From Campylobacter sp. VBCF_01 NA2 (GTDB lineage Bacteria; Campylobacterota; Campylobacteria; Campylobacterales; Campylobacteraceae), in assembly GCF_027797205.1 (NCBI RefSeq), contig NZ_CP115607.1:1302001-1366000 (forward strand): 64,000 nucleotides of DNA, given 5' to 3'. The position numbers and the translations under genes are program-made. Each line of letters starts with the position of its first letter. Positions within the stretch are counted from its first letter, which is position 1. The notes beneath the pieces are model-generated. The model saw only the letters and a program-made list of their open reading frames with translations. It did no database searches and was not told where the DNA came from. This document shows positions 35,260 to 43,980 of this stretch, piece by piece.

Positions 35260-38200
35260 ATGAGCGAATTCACACATTTACACCTGCATACAGAATACTC
35301 ATTGCTTGACGGGGCCAACAAAGTCAGCGAACTAGCCAAAATCCTAGCCGAGCGTGGCGCCAAAGCCTGCGCAATCACAGATCACGGCAATATGTTTGGG
35401 GCGATCGATTTTTACCAAACCATGCGCAAAAACGGCATAAAGCCGATAATCGGTATCGAAGCCTATATCCACAACCACGATGATATCGGAGATAAAAGCG
35501 ACAAAAATCGCTTCCACCTAATTTTGCTAGCCAAAAACGAAATCGGTTACAAAAACCTAATGTATCTTAGCTCGCAAGCCTTTTTAAACGGATTTTACTA
35601 CTACCCACGCATAAACAAAAAACTACTTCGCGAGCATAGCGAGGGGCTTGTTTGCTCATCTGCTTGTCTTGCGGGCGAGGTTGAGTTTCACCTAAATTTA
35701 AGCGAACGAAACCTAAAACGAGGCGCAGGCGGATACGAAGCCGCCAAAAAGGCCGCCGCAGAATACAAAGAGATTTTTGGCGATGATTTTTACCTAGAAA
35801 TCATGCGACACGGTATCGGCGAGCAACTAAATGTCGAAAAAGATCTAATCCGCATAGCGCGCGAGCTTGATATCAAACTCATCGCCACAAACGACGCCCA
35901 CTACGCCTACAAAGAGCGCGCCACAGCCCACGATGTGTATCAGTGCATAGCCATGGGCAAAACCATAAACGACGGAGATCGCCTAAAACATGTCGTAAGC
36001 GAATTTTATGTCAAATCAGATGAGGAAATGCAAAGGCTCTTTGCAGATATGCCAGAGGTCATCACAAATACGCAAGAAATAGTCGAAAAGTGCGATTTGC
36101 ACTTTGCTTTCGAAGAAAAGGGCTACGCGCCCACACCGCCAAATTTCAAATTTACCCTCGAATACGCTAGCAAACACGGCCTAAGCCTGCCTGAGCCAGA
36201 GGCTAGATATAGCTTTGCCAATGATGATTTTTTGTTTGATTATCTATGCCGTGAGGGTTTGAAAGAGAGATTAAAATTTATTGATGAGGCAAAACACCAA
36301 ATTTACGAAGAAAGATTAAACAAAGAGCTTGAAATCATAAAAAGCATGCACTTCTCAGGCTATATGATTATCGTGCAAGACTTCATCAACTGGGCCAAAG
36401 ACCACGATATCCCAGTAGGACCCGGCCGTGGCTCTGCGGCTGGCTCGATTTGTGCGTATGCGCTTCGTATCACAGACCTAGATCCGATACCTTATAACCT
36501 GCTTTTCGAGCGATTCTTAAACCCTGCTCGTATCTCTATGCCAGATATTGATGTGGATTTTTGTCAAGCAAGGCGTGGCGAAGTAATTGATTATGTCATA
36601 AAGCAGTATGGCAAATACAATGTCGCCCAAGTAGCGACCTTTGGTAAATTGCTAGCTCGTGGCGTAATCCGTGATGTCGCCAGAGTATGTGATATGCCTC
36701 TCTCACAAGCTGACAAAATGGCAAAACTAATCCCAGAAGGTCCCGGCGTAACCCTAACTGGCGTCGGCGATCCAAGTAGTGATAAATACAAACCGGGTGC
36801 TTACGAGCAAGAGCCAAAAATCGCCGAGCTTTTGCAAAGCGACCCCACAGCCGCGCAGGTATGGGAGTTCGCGCTTCAATTAGAGGGCTTAAACCGCAAC
36901 GCTGGCATGCACGCAGCAGGCGTGGTTATCTCAAACGAGGAGCTATGGCACAAGGCTCCACTTTTCAAGCAAGATAAAGGCGATGACGCGCGTATCGTCA
37001 CGCAGTATATGAAAAACTACCTAGAAGATGTGGATCTCATCAAATTTGACTTTTTAGGGCTTAAAACTCTCGATGTCATCGACAGCGCGCTAAAACTCAT
37101 AAAAAGGCGATATGATAAAGACATAATCTGGGAAAAAATAGATTTTAACGACCCTGCGACTTATAAAACAATCCAATCAGGCAACACGCTTGGAATTTTC
37201 CAAATCGAGGGCGCTGGCATGCAGGATTTAGCCGTAAATTTAAAGCCAGATAGATTTGAGGATATCATCGCGATGATTTCGCTATATCGCCCAGGTCCAA
37301 TGGATCTAATCCCGCGCTTTATCGATATAAAACACGGACGCGAGGAAGCCTCGTATATGTTCCCGCAAATCAAGGAAATTTTAGAGCCGACTTATGGAAT
37401 CATCGTCTATCAAGAGCAGGTCATGCAGCTAGTGCAAACTATCGGCGGATTTTCGCTTGGCGAAGCCGATTTGGTGCGTAGAGCCATGGGTAAAAAGGAC
37501 GAAAAAAAGCTAGCTCACATGAGAGAGCAGTATTTAGAGGGTGCTAAGACAAACGGCTTTGATGTCGCTAAGGCAAACGAGCTATTTGATATGATTATGA
37601 AATTTGCCTCTTATGGATTTAACAAATCCCACGCGGCGGCTTATTCGATGATTACATTTCAAACAGCCTATCTTAAAACCTACTATCCAGCCGAATTTAT
37701 GGCTGGTTTGCTCACATCAGAAGAGGGAAACACAGATAAAGTCGCCAAATACATAGACGAAGCCAAGCGCCTAGGAATCGGCCTTAAACAGCCCTCAATC
37801 AACCAAAGTTTGCGCGGATTTAGCGTAATCGACGACGAGGCAAGCGAATCAGGCCAGTCTATCATCTACGGACTTGGCGCGATTAAGGGCGTGGGTTCGG
37901 CTGCGATTGAAAATATCTTGGAGCTTCAAAACGAAAGGCTTTTTGAAAATATCGATGATTTTGCCACCAGAGTGGATAATTTCAAGGTCAATAAAAAGGT
38001 CATAGAGTCCCTAACCTACGGCGGCGCGATGGATTGTTTGGGTAAAACTAGGCTTGCGATTATCCAAAACATGGAAAATATCCTAGATGTGATGAAAAAA
38101 ATCACAGAAATCAAAAAAGACGCTCAAAGCTCGCTATTTGGCGAAGATGAGGAGATGACCGAGGGGATAAAAGTAAGCTTCGTGGAAAATGCCGAGGAAT

Positions 38201-39387
38201 TTGCGCAAAGTGAAATTTTAAAATTCGAGCAACAAACCGTGGGCGTGTATCTCTCAGGCCACCCGCTCGATGATTATAAAGAGCAAATGAGCGGTATAGA
38301 TTACCTGCTCTCATCGCAATTTGGCGAGATTACGGGCGATAATGCCGAAATTTTAAGCGTTGGGCGGATTGAGGATATCACTACTCGTATCACAAAAACT
38401 GGCAAAAAAATGGGAATTTTGACCATTTTGGATTTGCACGGCTCGTATGAACTAGCCGTATTTGATAACACGCTAAAAACTATCGAAAATTTAAGCCCTG
38501 CTGAGCTTGAAAAACCATACGCTTTTATGATAAAAATCAGCAAAAGTGCCGCTGGCGAGGGAGCATATCAAGTTTCCTTCCTTTCAATGCTAAGCCTAGA
38601 AAACGCCAAAGACGCTGGGTTTAGACCGCGCTCTGGCGTATTTTTACAAGGAAATCCGCTCAAAGTTTTTGAAAGCGAAATTTCGCCTATCGCACACAGC
38701 AAATCGAGCGAATTTGATGAAATTTTGCAAAATGATGGCTCATCAATGAAGCTTTTGTGTATCGGCAAAATCGAAAGCGTAAATTCTCGCACCACAAAAT
38801 CTGGCTCGCAAATGGCAAATTTAACCATACTCGATTTATCAGGAAGCTTCGAAGTCGCGGCATTTGGCGATGTGTGCGAAAGCGTGCTAGCCCTAAGCGA
38901 TAGCGACCTAGAACGCCCGCTGGCATTTTGGGTAAGGCTTGCGAAAAACACAGGAACTTACGGCGGAAAATATCAAATTTACCTAGATGAAATTTTATCG
39001 CTCGATGAGGCGCGAAATATCGAAAACTACGCCCCTAGCGAAGCGAAGGCTTATGGCGGCTCTGCGCGCAAAGAGAGGCGAAATTTTAGCGATAATGGCT
39101 TTGAAAAGGGCGAAAACGCAGCACTTGTGGCCTTGCAACAAAGCAAAAAAGAGCGCGAAGAACAGCGCAAAAAGGCCGTGGATTTCGAGTTTGAAATAAG
39201 TGCTAGCGAGCTAAACCGCGACAAAATTCAAAAAATCTACTCCCTAGCCTTCAACGACAGGGATTTGAAAAACTCCAAACGGCTAATTTTGCGTGTGAGG
39301 TTTGAAAACGAGGTTTTGATCTATCCTACCGAATACATCGTCGGCGACGATTTTGGCGAGAAAGTGGGCGAAATTTTAGCTGCATGA
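35260..39387 (+). CDS. dnaE: DNA polymerase III subunit alpha with duplicated OB domain
   Basis: 1375 aa, well over the usual 1160-1200. PHP domain at the N-terminus (HLHTEYSLLDGA; DHGNMFGAIDF), polymerase palm with catalytic Asp in PDIDVDFCQARRG (residues 428-440), and an internal clamp-binding motif QSSLF (956-960). From about 1027 there are two homologous OB-fold domains. The first (ILSVGRIEDITTRITKTG...) begins near 1029, the second (LLCIGKIESVNSRTTKSG...) near 1164. A C-terminal tail of about 125 residues follows. The frame is continuous throughout. It replicates the chromosome. Confidence 0.96.
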   Translation: MSEFTHLHLHTEYSLLDGANKVSELAKILAERGAKACAITDHGNMFGAIDFYQTMRKNGIKPIIGIEAYIHNHDDIGDKSDKNRFHLILLAKNEIGYKNLMYLSSQAFLNGFYYYPRINKKLLREHSEGLVCSSACLAGEVEFHLNLSERNLKRGAGGYEAAKKAAAEYKEIFGDDFYLEIMRHGIGEQLNVEKDLIRIARELDIKLIATNDAHYAYKERATAHDVYQCIAMGKTINDGDRLKHVVSEFYVKSDEEMQRLFADMPEVITNTQEIVEKCDLHFAFEEKGYAPTPPNFKFTLEYASKHGLSLPEPEARYSFANDDFLFDYLCREGLKERLKFIDEAKHQIYEERLNKELEIIKSMHFSGYMIIVQDFINWAKDHDIPVGPGRGSAAGSICAYALRITDLDPIPYNLLFERFLNPARISMPDIDVDFCQARRGEVIDYVIKQYGKYNVAQVATFGKLLARGVIRDVARVCDMPLSQADKMAKLIPEGPGVTLTGVGDPSSDKYKPGAYEQEPKIAELLQSDPTAAQVWEFALQLEGLNRNAGMHAAGVVISNEELWHKAPLFKQDKGDDARIVTQYMKNYLEDVDLIKFDFLGLKTLDVIDSALKLIKRRYDKDIIWEKIDFNDPATYKTIQSGNTLGIFQIEGAGMQDLAVNLKPDRFEDIIAMISLYRPGPMDLIPRFIDIKHGREEASYMFPQIKEILEPTYGIIVYQEQVMQLVQTIGGFSLGEADLVRRAMGKKDEKKLAHMREQYLEGAKTNGFDVAKANELFDMIMKFASYGFNKSHAAAYSMITFQTAYLKTYYPAEFMAGLLTSEEGNTDKVAKYIDEAKRLGIGLKQPSINQSLRGFSVIDDEASESGQSIIYGLGAIKGVGSAAIENILELQNERLFENIDDFATRVDNFKVNKKVIESLTYGGAMDCLGKTRLAIIQNMENILDVMKKITEIKKDAQSSLFGEDEEMTEGIKVSFVENAEEFAQSEILKFEQQTVGVYLSGHPLDDYKEQMSGIDYLLSSQFGEITGDNAEILSVGRIEDITTRITKTGKKMGILTILDLHGSYELAVFDNTLKTIENLSPAELEKPYAFMIKISKSAAGEGAYQVSFLSMLSLENAKDAGFRPRSGVFLQGNPLKVFESEISPIAHSKSSEFDEILQNDGSSMKLLCIGKIESVNSRTTKSGSQMANLTILDLSGSFEVAAFGDVCESVLALSDSDLERPLAFWVRLAKNTGTYGGKYQIYLDEILSLDEARNIENYAPSEAKAYGGSARKERRNFSDNGFEKGENAALVALQQSKKEREEQRKKAVDFEFEISASELNRDKIQKIYSLAFNDRDLKNSKRLILRVRFENEVLIYPTEYIVGDDFGEKVGEILAA

Positions 39388-39469
39388 AATTTCTGAAATT
39401 TACGAATTTTAAGAATTTGAAATTTAGCCCAAAATTTGGGCTAAATTTATTAAATTTGATTAAATTTGG

Positions 39470-40150
39470 CTACGAACGGGCAAATTCCACAATCGCGCGC
39501 GCAAGTTCAAGCGTAGCGTCAAGGAAAACCTTATCCGTCTCAATAAGTGGCAAAAACAGCGGAATCTCCGTGCAGCCAGCGATATAAACATCAGCGTCAA
39601 TGCTATCTAACACGCTTTTAAAAAGCTCCACATATTCTGCGGTTTTGCCGGCTTTCACACCTTTGTAAATACAATCCATTAACTTAGCTTGATTTTCCTC
39701 GCCAAGCTCTACGCTGATTAATCCAGCATTCTCTAAGTGCTCATCATACACCCTAGCCTTTTTCGTGCCAGAAGTAGCTAAAACTGCGATTTTTTTGGCA
39801 TTTGGATAGCGGGTTTGTATCGTGCTAACTGCATTTTTTGCGATATGGATTAGCGGCAAATCCACAGCCTCCAAAACCCTTAGCGCGAAATAATGCGCTG
39901 TATTGCAAACCATGACAAACGCCTCGCAACCTGCATTTTTAAGGCGAGTTGCGCTTTCGATTAGCTTTGGCGTAGGATCCTCGCCCTCGCCGAAAATGCA
40001 CGCCGTCCTATCCTCGATTTGCGGATAGCTATCGATTAGAAGCGGGATATTTTCTTGATCGCTTCTAGCCCCCGTTAATTCTATCGTTTTTAGATACAAA
40101 TCAGCACTTGCTAGCGGTCCCATACCGCCGATTACTCCGACTCTGCGCAT
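39470..40150 (-). CDS. aspartate/glutamate racemase family protein
   Basis: 226 aa. The two catalytic cysteines are present: Cys82 in VMVCNTAHYF and Cys193 in IAGCTEIPL. The N-terminus GVIGGMGPLASADLYLK is the aspartate racemase signature. It interconverts L- and D-Asp or Glu; MurI-type glutamate racemase is less likely given the GGMGP start. It starts 1 nt after the dicarboxylate/amino-acid symporter stop, so the two probably act together in use of D- or L-Asp/Glu. Confidence 0.88.
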   Translation of the reverse strand: MRRVGVIGGMGPLASADLYLKTIELTGARSDQENIPLLIDSYPQIEDRTACIFGEGEDPTPKLIESATRLKNAGCEAFVMVCNTAHYFALRVLEAVDLPLIHIAKNAVSTIQTRYPNAKKIAVLATSGTKKARVYDEHLENAGLISVELGEENQAKLMDCIYKGVKAGKTAEYVELFKSVLDSIDADVYIAGCTEIPLFLPLIETDKVFLDATLELARAIVEFARS

Positions 40151-41470
40151 TTAATTCTCCCATTTTGAGGCATCTAGTTTGCCCTCTGTTTTAGCCACAT
40201 ATAATGAAGCCACGACATCACCTGTAACATTCATAGATGTGCGCCCCATATCTAGTATCGCGTCAATGCCTAGTATCATACCATAAGCCACTGCCACGGT
40301 TCCAGTTACGCTGATACCTACTGATTCTAGTATCAAAAGTAGCATTAGCGCGCCAGCACCAGGCACGCCGGCTGTTCCGATAGCCGCTAGCATAGAAGTG
40401 ATAATAATCGTAAAGTAGTTTTGAGCGGTTAGGTCGATACCGCACGCATTAGCGATAAAAAGCGTGCAAACGCCCAAATATACGGTCGTTCCGTTCATAT
40501 TCACAGTCGCACCCACAGGCAAAACAAAGCCGTAGATTGATTTTGGAATTCCCATTTCCTCATCAGCCGTCCTCATTGTAATCGGAAGCGTGCCGTTCGA
40601 GCTTCTGGTAACAAACGCCGTAAGCATAGGCGCGCGGACTTTTTTTAAGAATTTCGCAGGATTTATGCCAATTAGCATACAAACCACGCAGTATATCGCA
40701 AACACCTGCACTGCAAGCCCCACATATAGCGCAATCGTAACGGTCAAAAGCGAGCTAATCGCGCCAATTCCAGCTTTGTTAAACACAACGAACATTAACG
40801 CAAAAACGCCGATTGGTGCATATTGCATAACCCAGCGGATAACCTTAAACATAATCTCGCTCATACCATCAAAAAACGCATACACAGTATCTGCACTGCG
40901 CGCAATGCGCTCATCGTCGCTACTTTTGCAATACGCTAGGCCAATTCCCACAAAAATACAAAATGCGATAATAGGCAAAATTTCGCCTTTAACGATAGCT
41001 TCAAATGGATTTGTAGGGATAATATTTAGCAGAATTTGGCTCATCGCAGGAGCGTTTGCGCTCTTTTCCACAGCTTTGGCAGCATCTAGCTCCAACCCAC
41101 TACCAGGGCTGAAAATCAATCCGCACGCCAAACCTATCGCGATCGCAAACAGCGTCGTAATCGCGTAGAAAATTATCGTTTTGACGCCAACTTTACCAAG
41201 GTGAGCCGGATCAATCGAACTTGTGCCAATTATCAACGAGCAGACGATTACAGGCACCATAATCATTTTGAGCATTCGCACAAAAAGATCACCAAACGGC
41301 GTTAAAATCGATACCCAAGTGGTATCGCCAACGGTGGCATTTTGCGGTAAAATTATACCCAAAACCGAACCCAAAACAAGCGCAATCATTATGCGCCAAA
41401 GTAGGCTTGACTCAAAATACCATGCAAATATACCGCGCTTTTTAGGCGCATTAGCGTCACTTTGCGACAT
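40151..41470 (-). CDS. dicarboxylate/amino acid:cation symporter (DAACS family)
   Basis: 439 aa from the ATG at 41470, chosen for its AAAAGGGGAAAAA ribosome binding site; the longer frame to 41521 has none. About 8 TM helices plus two re-entrant loops. It shows the serine-rich loop TRSSNGTLPITM, the NMNGT motif (ATVNMNGTTVYLG) and the MGRTSMNVTGD motif, all GltP/DctA hallmarks. It imports Asp, Glu or C4-dicarboxylates with Na+ or H+. The adjacent racemase suggests Asp/Glu. Confidence 0.92.
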   Translation of the reverse strand: MSQSDANAPKKRGIFAWYFESSLLWRIMIALVLGSVLGIILPQNATVGDTTWVSILTPFGDLFVRMLKMIMVPVIVCSLIIGTSSIDPAHLGKVGVKTIIFYAITTLFAIAIGLACGLIFSPGSGLELDAAKAVEKSANAPAMSQILLNIIPTNPFEAIVKGEILPIIAFCIFVGIGLAYCKSSDDERIARSADTVYAFFDGMSEIMFKVIRWVMQYAPIGVFALMFVVFNKAGIGAISSLLTVTIALYVGLAVQVFAIYCVVCMLIGINPAKFLKKVRAPMLTAFVTRSSNGTLPITMRTADEEMGIPKSIYGFVLPVGATVNMNGTTVYLGVCTLFIANACGIDLTAQNYFTIIITSMLAAIGTAGVPGAGALMLLLILESVGISVTGTVAVAYGMILGIDAILDMGRTSMNVTGDVVASLYVAKTEGKLDASKWEN

Positions 41471-41620
41471 TTTTTCCCCTTTTAAATATAATGTTCTTAC
41501 GATTTTACAATAAATTTGCATAGAACAAATTTAATTAGGGCTGAATTTATAACGAAAGGTTAAAATTTCGTTTGTTTTCTAAATTTTGCACCATAAATTT
41601 GGCGAATTTAAATCGGATAA

Positions 41621-41830
41621 GGCGGAATAATCCACCCAAGCGACGCTGATCACTGGATTTATGCGATTGAGCTTTACACAGATGATAAACTCGTAGCCAA
41701 AGCCTCGTTAGAACCAGTCGCAAGCAGGGGATTTTTGAGCGCAAGACTAAATCTAAAAGATATCAAAACCCTAAAAGCAATCTCTCGCTGTAACCTGCAC
41801 GGAAATTTTACATTTTCGATAAATTTATAA
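41621..41830 (+). pseudogene. remnant of superoxide reductase / desulfoferrodoxin, C-terminal half
   Basis: An open frame from after the TAA at 41618-41620 to the TAA at 41828-41830 reads GGIIHPSDADHWIYAIEL..., then ...KTLKAISRCNLHGNFTFSINL. This matches the second half of the desulfoferrodoxin iron-binding domain: H-P-x-x-x-x-H and the C-N-x-H-G ligands. The frame has no start codon and lacks the first His ligand (the KHxPVI segment). A +1-shifted segment just upstream reads GEFKSDKAE before a stop, so the 5' half appears deleted and frameshifted. A terminator follows at 41836. No ATG or ribosome binding site was found. Confidence 0.6.
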
Positions 41831-41835
41831 CCACT

Positions 41836-41855
41836 AAGCCCCAAATTCGGGGCTT
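41836..41855 (+). terminator. intrinsic terminator
   Basis: AAGCCCC-AAATTC-GGGGCTT, then a T-rich tract, placed right after the superoxide-reductase remnant; it can also serve the tRNA on the opposite strand. Confidence 0.75.
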
Positions 41856-41923
41856 TGAATTTTATTTTTTAATTTTATATAATCGTTTTTAAAAAGCTTA
41901 TAAAAAAGGCTGAAATTGTGTGG

Positions 41924-42000
41924 TGGTGGGCTCACCAGGACTCGAACCTGGGACCATCCGGTTATGAGCCGGATGCTCTAACCAACTGAGCTATGAGCCC
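41924..42000 (-). tRNA. tRNA with CAU anticodon (elongator Met or lysidine-type Ile2)
   Basis: 77 nt including an encoded CCA. 5' GGGCTCA pairs with TGAGCCC; D-arm AGCTCAGTTGGTTAGAGC; anticodon stem CCGG-CTCATAA-CCGG with anticodon CAU; T-arm GGTTCGAGTCC. G1:C72 pairs, and the anticodon stem lacks the three-GC-pair block, so it is not initiator tRNA. C4:G69 resembles Ile2, but the full TilS identity set is not conclusive. Confidence 0.95.
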
Positions 42001-42408
42001 GATTGAATAAATTGGATAAGCTGTAATTTTACAAAAAATTTCTTAAATTTGAGTTAAAGCGCAAAATTTCGCCAAACGCCAAATTTCTTTGCCATGCAAT
42101 ATGCAATCCAACCTGCACACGCAAATTTTAGCGCCAAATCACGATACATTACAACGCAAGAACCGCACGCATTTCGGCGCAGTATAATTCACGCAATCCA
42201 CGCTTAAAAATATCGCACAAATTTCGGCGCAGTATTAGCCCAAACCAAAATCAAGCGCAAAGCAAATTTCGGCGCAATGTTTAAAATCGCAAGAATATTT
42301 AACAAAATTTAACAACAAATTTTAAGGATTAAATTTAAAATTCCCTGCTAAATTCGGCAAATTTAACAAATTTCGCAAATTCGCCAAATTTAATCAGGGA
42401 GGGAAGAA
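42001..42408. repeat. intergenic region with clustered ATTTCGGCGCAGTAT repeats
   Basis: 408 nt without a gene. ATTTCGGCGCAGTAT occurs at 42171-42185 and 42221-42236, and a variant ATTTCGGCGCAATGTTT at 42266-42281, about 45-50 nt apart. The 3' end (42341-42402) folds as nested stems CCCTG/CAGGG, TAAATT/AATTTA and GGC/GCC, and could be the efp terminator. The rest is AT-rich with nothing recognised. Confidence 0.6.
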
Positions 42409-42975
42409 TTATTTGTTTGCTTTTTCGATATATTCGCCACGCACGGTATCTACGCGGATAACCTCGCCTTCAAGCACATGAAATGGGATTTGCACGACCG
42501 CGCCAGTTTCAAGGGTCGCTGGTTTTTTGTTGCTTCCTTGTGTATCGCCACGGAAATTTGGCGCAGTTTCGACGATTTTTAGCTCGACTACTTGCGGAAC
42601 TTCCACGCCAATCGCTTTGCCGTTGTAAAACATAATGCTAACCATCATGCCATCGAGCATCCATTTTTTCGCCTCGCCCACATCCTCGTCAGCGATTGCC
42701 ACTTGCTCGTAGCTCTCTGTGTCCATGAATTGGCAATACTCGCCGTCATCATAAAGGTATTGCATATCTTTTTGCTCTAAATTTGGCTCCTCGCATTTAT
42801 CGCCTGCGTGGAAAGTTTTTTCCAAAACCTTACCGTCGATGAAGGATTTTAGTTTCGCGCGCACGAAAGCCGCACCCTTGCCCGGTTTTACATGTTGATA
42901 CTCTACGATTTTAAACGGAATTCCATCAACTTCGATTTTAAGACCTTTTTTCAAATCGCCCATTGAATAAGCCAT
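42409..42975 (-). CDS. efp: translation elongation factor P
   Basis: 188 aa, three-domain EF-P. The loop [12 protein letters not shown] carries Lys33, the equivalent of the modified tip lysine. Domain 3 ends [17 protein letters not shown] relieves ribosome stalling at polyproline. It is monocistronic, and the ribosome binding site AAGGAGAAAA precedes the ATG. Confidence 0.97.
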   Translation of the reverse strand: MAYSMGDLKKGLKIEVDGIPFKIVEYQHVKPGKGAAFVRAKLKSFIDGKVLEKTFHAGDKCEEPNLEQKDMQYLYDDGEYCQFMDTESYEQVAIADEDVGEAKKWMLDGMMVSIMFYNGKAIGVEVPQVVELKIVETAPNFRGDTQGSNKKPATLETGAVVQIPFHVLEGEVIRVDTVRGEYIEKANK

Positions 42976-43046
42976 TTTTTCTCCTTAGTTTGGTTGCATA
43001 AAACTGCGATTATACTAAATTTAGCTTTAAATTTAGCCAAATTTAA

Positions 43047-43856
43047 TCAAAGTAAAATTTTAAAATCCTCAGTATCAAAAAGCAAAATTCTATCATTTTT
43101 GATTTTTTCTAGCTCGCCTGAGAACCCAGATTTCGAAAACAGCGCCACCATATCGGGCGCAAGCGCGGAATTTTCGCACTTTACGAGCAGTTCGTTTAGG
43201 ACATTTTTTGAGATTTTGCGCTCTTTGTATTTGCACTCGCCCACGATTAAAAACCCCTCAAATTTCGCGAAAATATCAATCTCGCTATTTTTATCCCAAT
43301 AACTCGAAATTTGCGAAATGTCGATATTTAGGTAGTTCGCGAGCAGTTCGCGGCAGAGTATCTCATAGCCAAAACTGGCGTAATTATCGAAATCCTCCCT
43401 AATCTCGCCGATGACTTTTTCGTATTCGCCCTGCGCCAAAATTTGCAAATTTGGCTCGATAAACCTGAACCAAAACCGCGAGAAATTATCGTTAAAATGG
43501 ACTTTGTCTGTGATTTGATAGCGTCTTAAAATTCGTGGTAATTTATCATTTTTATGCAGTTTTACAGGGCGTTTTTCGTGCGATTTTTCTAAATTTAAAA
43601 ACCCAGCTTCTAGCAAAATTTGCGTGATTTTTTGCGCGGTGAAACGGGGCAGTATCTTTGCGACACCGATTTTTTTGCGATCTGATCTAGCGAATTTCAT
43701 CAACGCCTGTTTTAGCTCTTTTTCATACTCGCCGCCGAAACTAAACCTCTCGCCAATCTCCCTAAAATTCGGCAAAATTTCAGCCTCTATCGCGCTAAAT
43801 ACATCGTCATATTTCGCGCAAATATCAAAAGCATCGAATACGAAGTGGAATTTCAA
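43047..43856 (-). CDS. DUF234-type protein with PD-(D/E)xK-like nuclease region
   Basis: 269 aa. The N-terminal two-thirds is helical with a winged-helix-like segment (KKIGVAKILPRFTAQKITQILLEAGFL). The C-terminal third shows EIDIFAKFEGFLIVGECKYK, the D...ExK pattern of restriction-endonuclease-fold proteins, where DUF234 usually follows an archaeal-type AAA ATPase. The ATPase half is absent here, so this is either a stand-alone form or a truncated one. Divergent from the aminotransferase gene. No target is known. Confidence 0.7.
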   Translation of the reverse strand: MKFHFVFDAFDICAKYDDVFSAIEAEILPNFREIGERFSFGGEYEKELKQALMKFARSDRKKIGVAKILPRFTAQKITQILLEAGFLNLEKSHEKRPVKLHKNDKLPRILRRYQITDKVHFNDNFSRFWFRFIEPNLQILAQGEYEKVIGEIREDFDNYASFGYEILCRELLANYLNIDISQISSYWDKNSEIDIFAKFEGFLIVGECKYKERKISKNVLNELLVKCENSALAPDMVALFSKSGFSGELEKIKNDRILLFDTEDFKILL

Positions 43857-43952
43857 AATTTCACCCAGTTCTAAATGGCTAAATTTGCTAGCCGTCTGTT
43901 TTAACCCTAGAATTTCACCCCTCCTAAAACGGCTAATTTTAGCAAGTTTAGG

Positions 43953-43958
43953 TATAAT
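43953..43958 (+). promoter_or_regulatory. -10 element TATAAT
   Basis: TATAAT at 43953-43958, 23 nt before the ATG at 43981, with TTGGAGTA as ribosome binding site. Confidence 0.55.
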
Positions 43959-43980
43959 TTACAAAATTTTGGAGTAAAAA

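Noticed and set aside
38337-39030. DnaE length explained by a frameshift or gene fusion error
   Set aside because: The frame is continuous, both OB copies are complete and diverged, and the C-terminal end reads on normally.
40590-41168. 192-aa plus-strand frame opposite the symporter gene
   Set aside because: A shadow of the symporter reading frame; its hydrophobic pattern mirrors the transporter codons.
41924-42000. Initiator tRNA-fMet
   Set aside because: G1:C72 is paired and the anticodon stem lacks the initiator GGG/CCC block.
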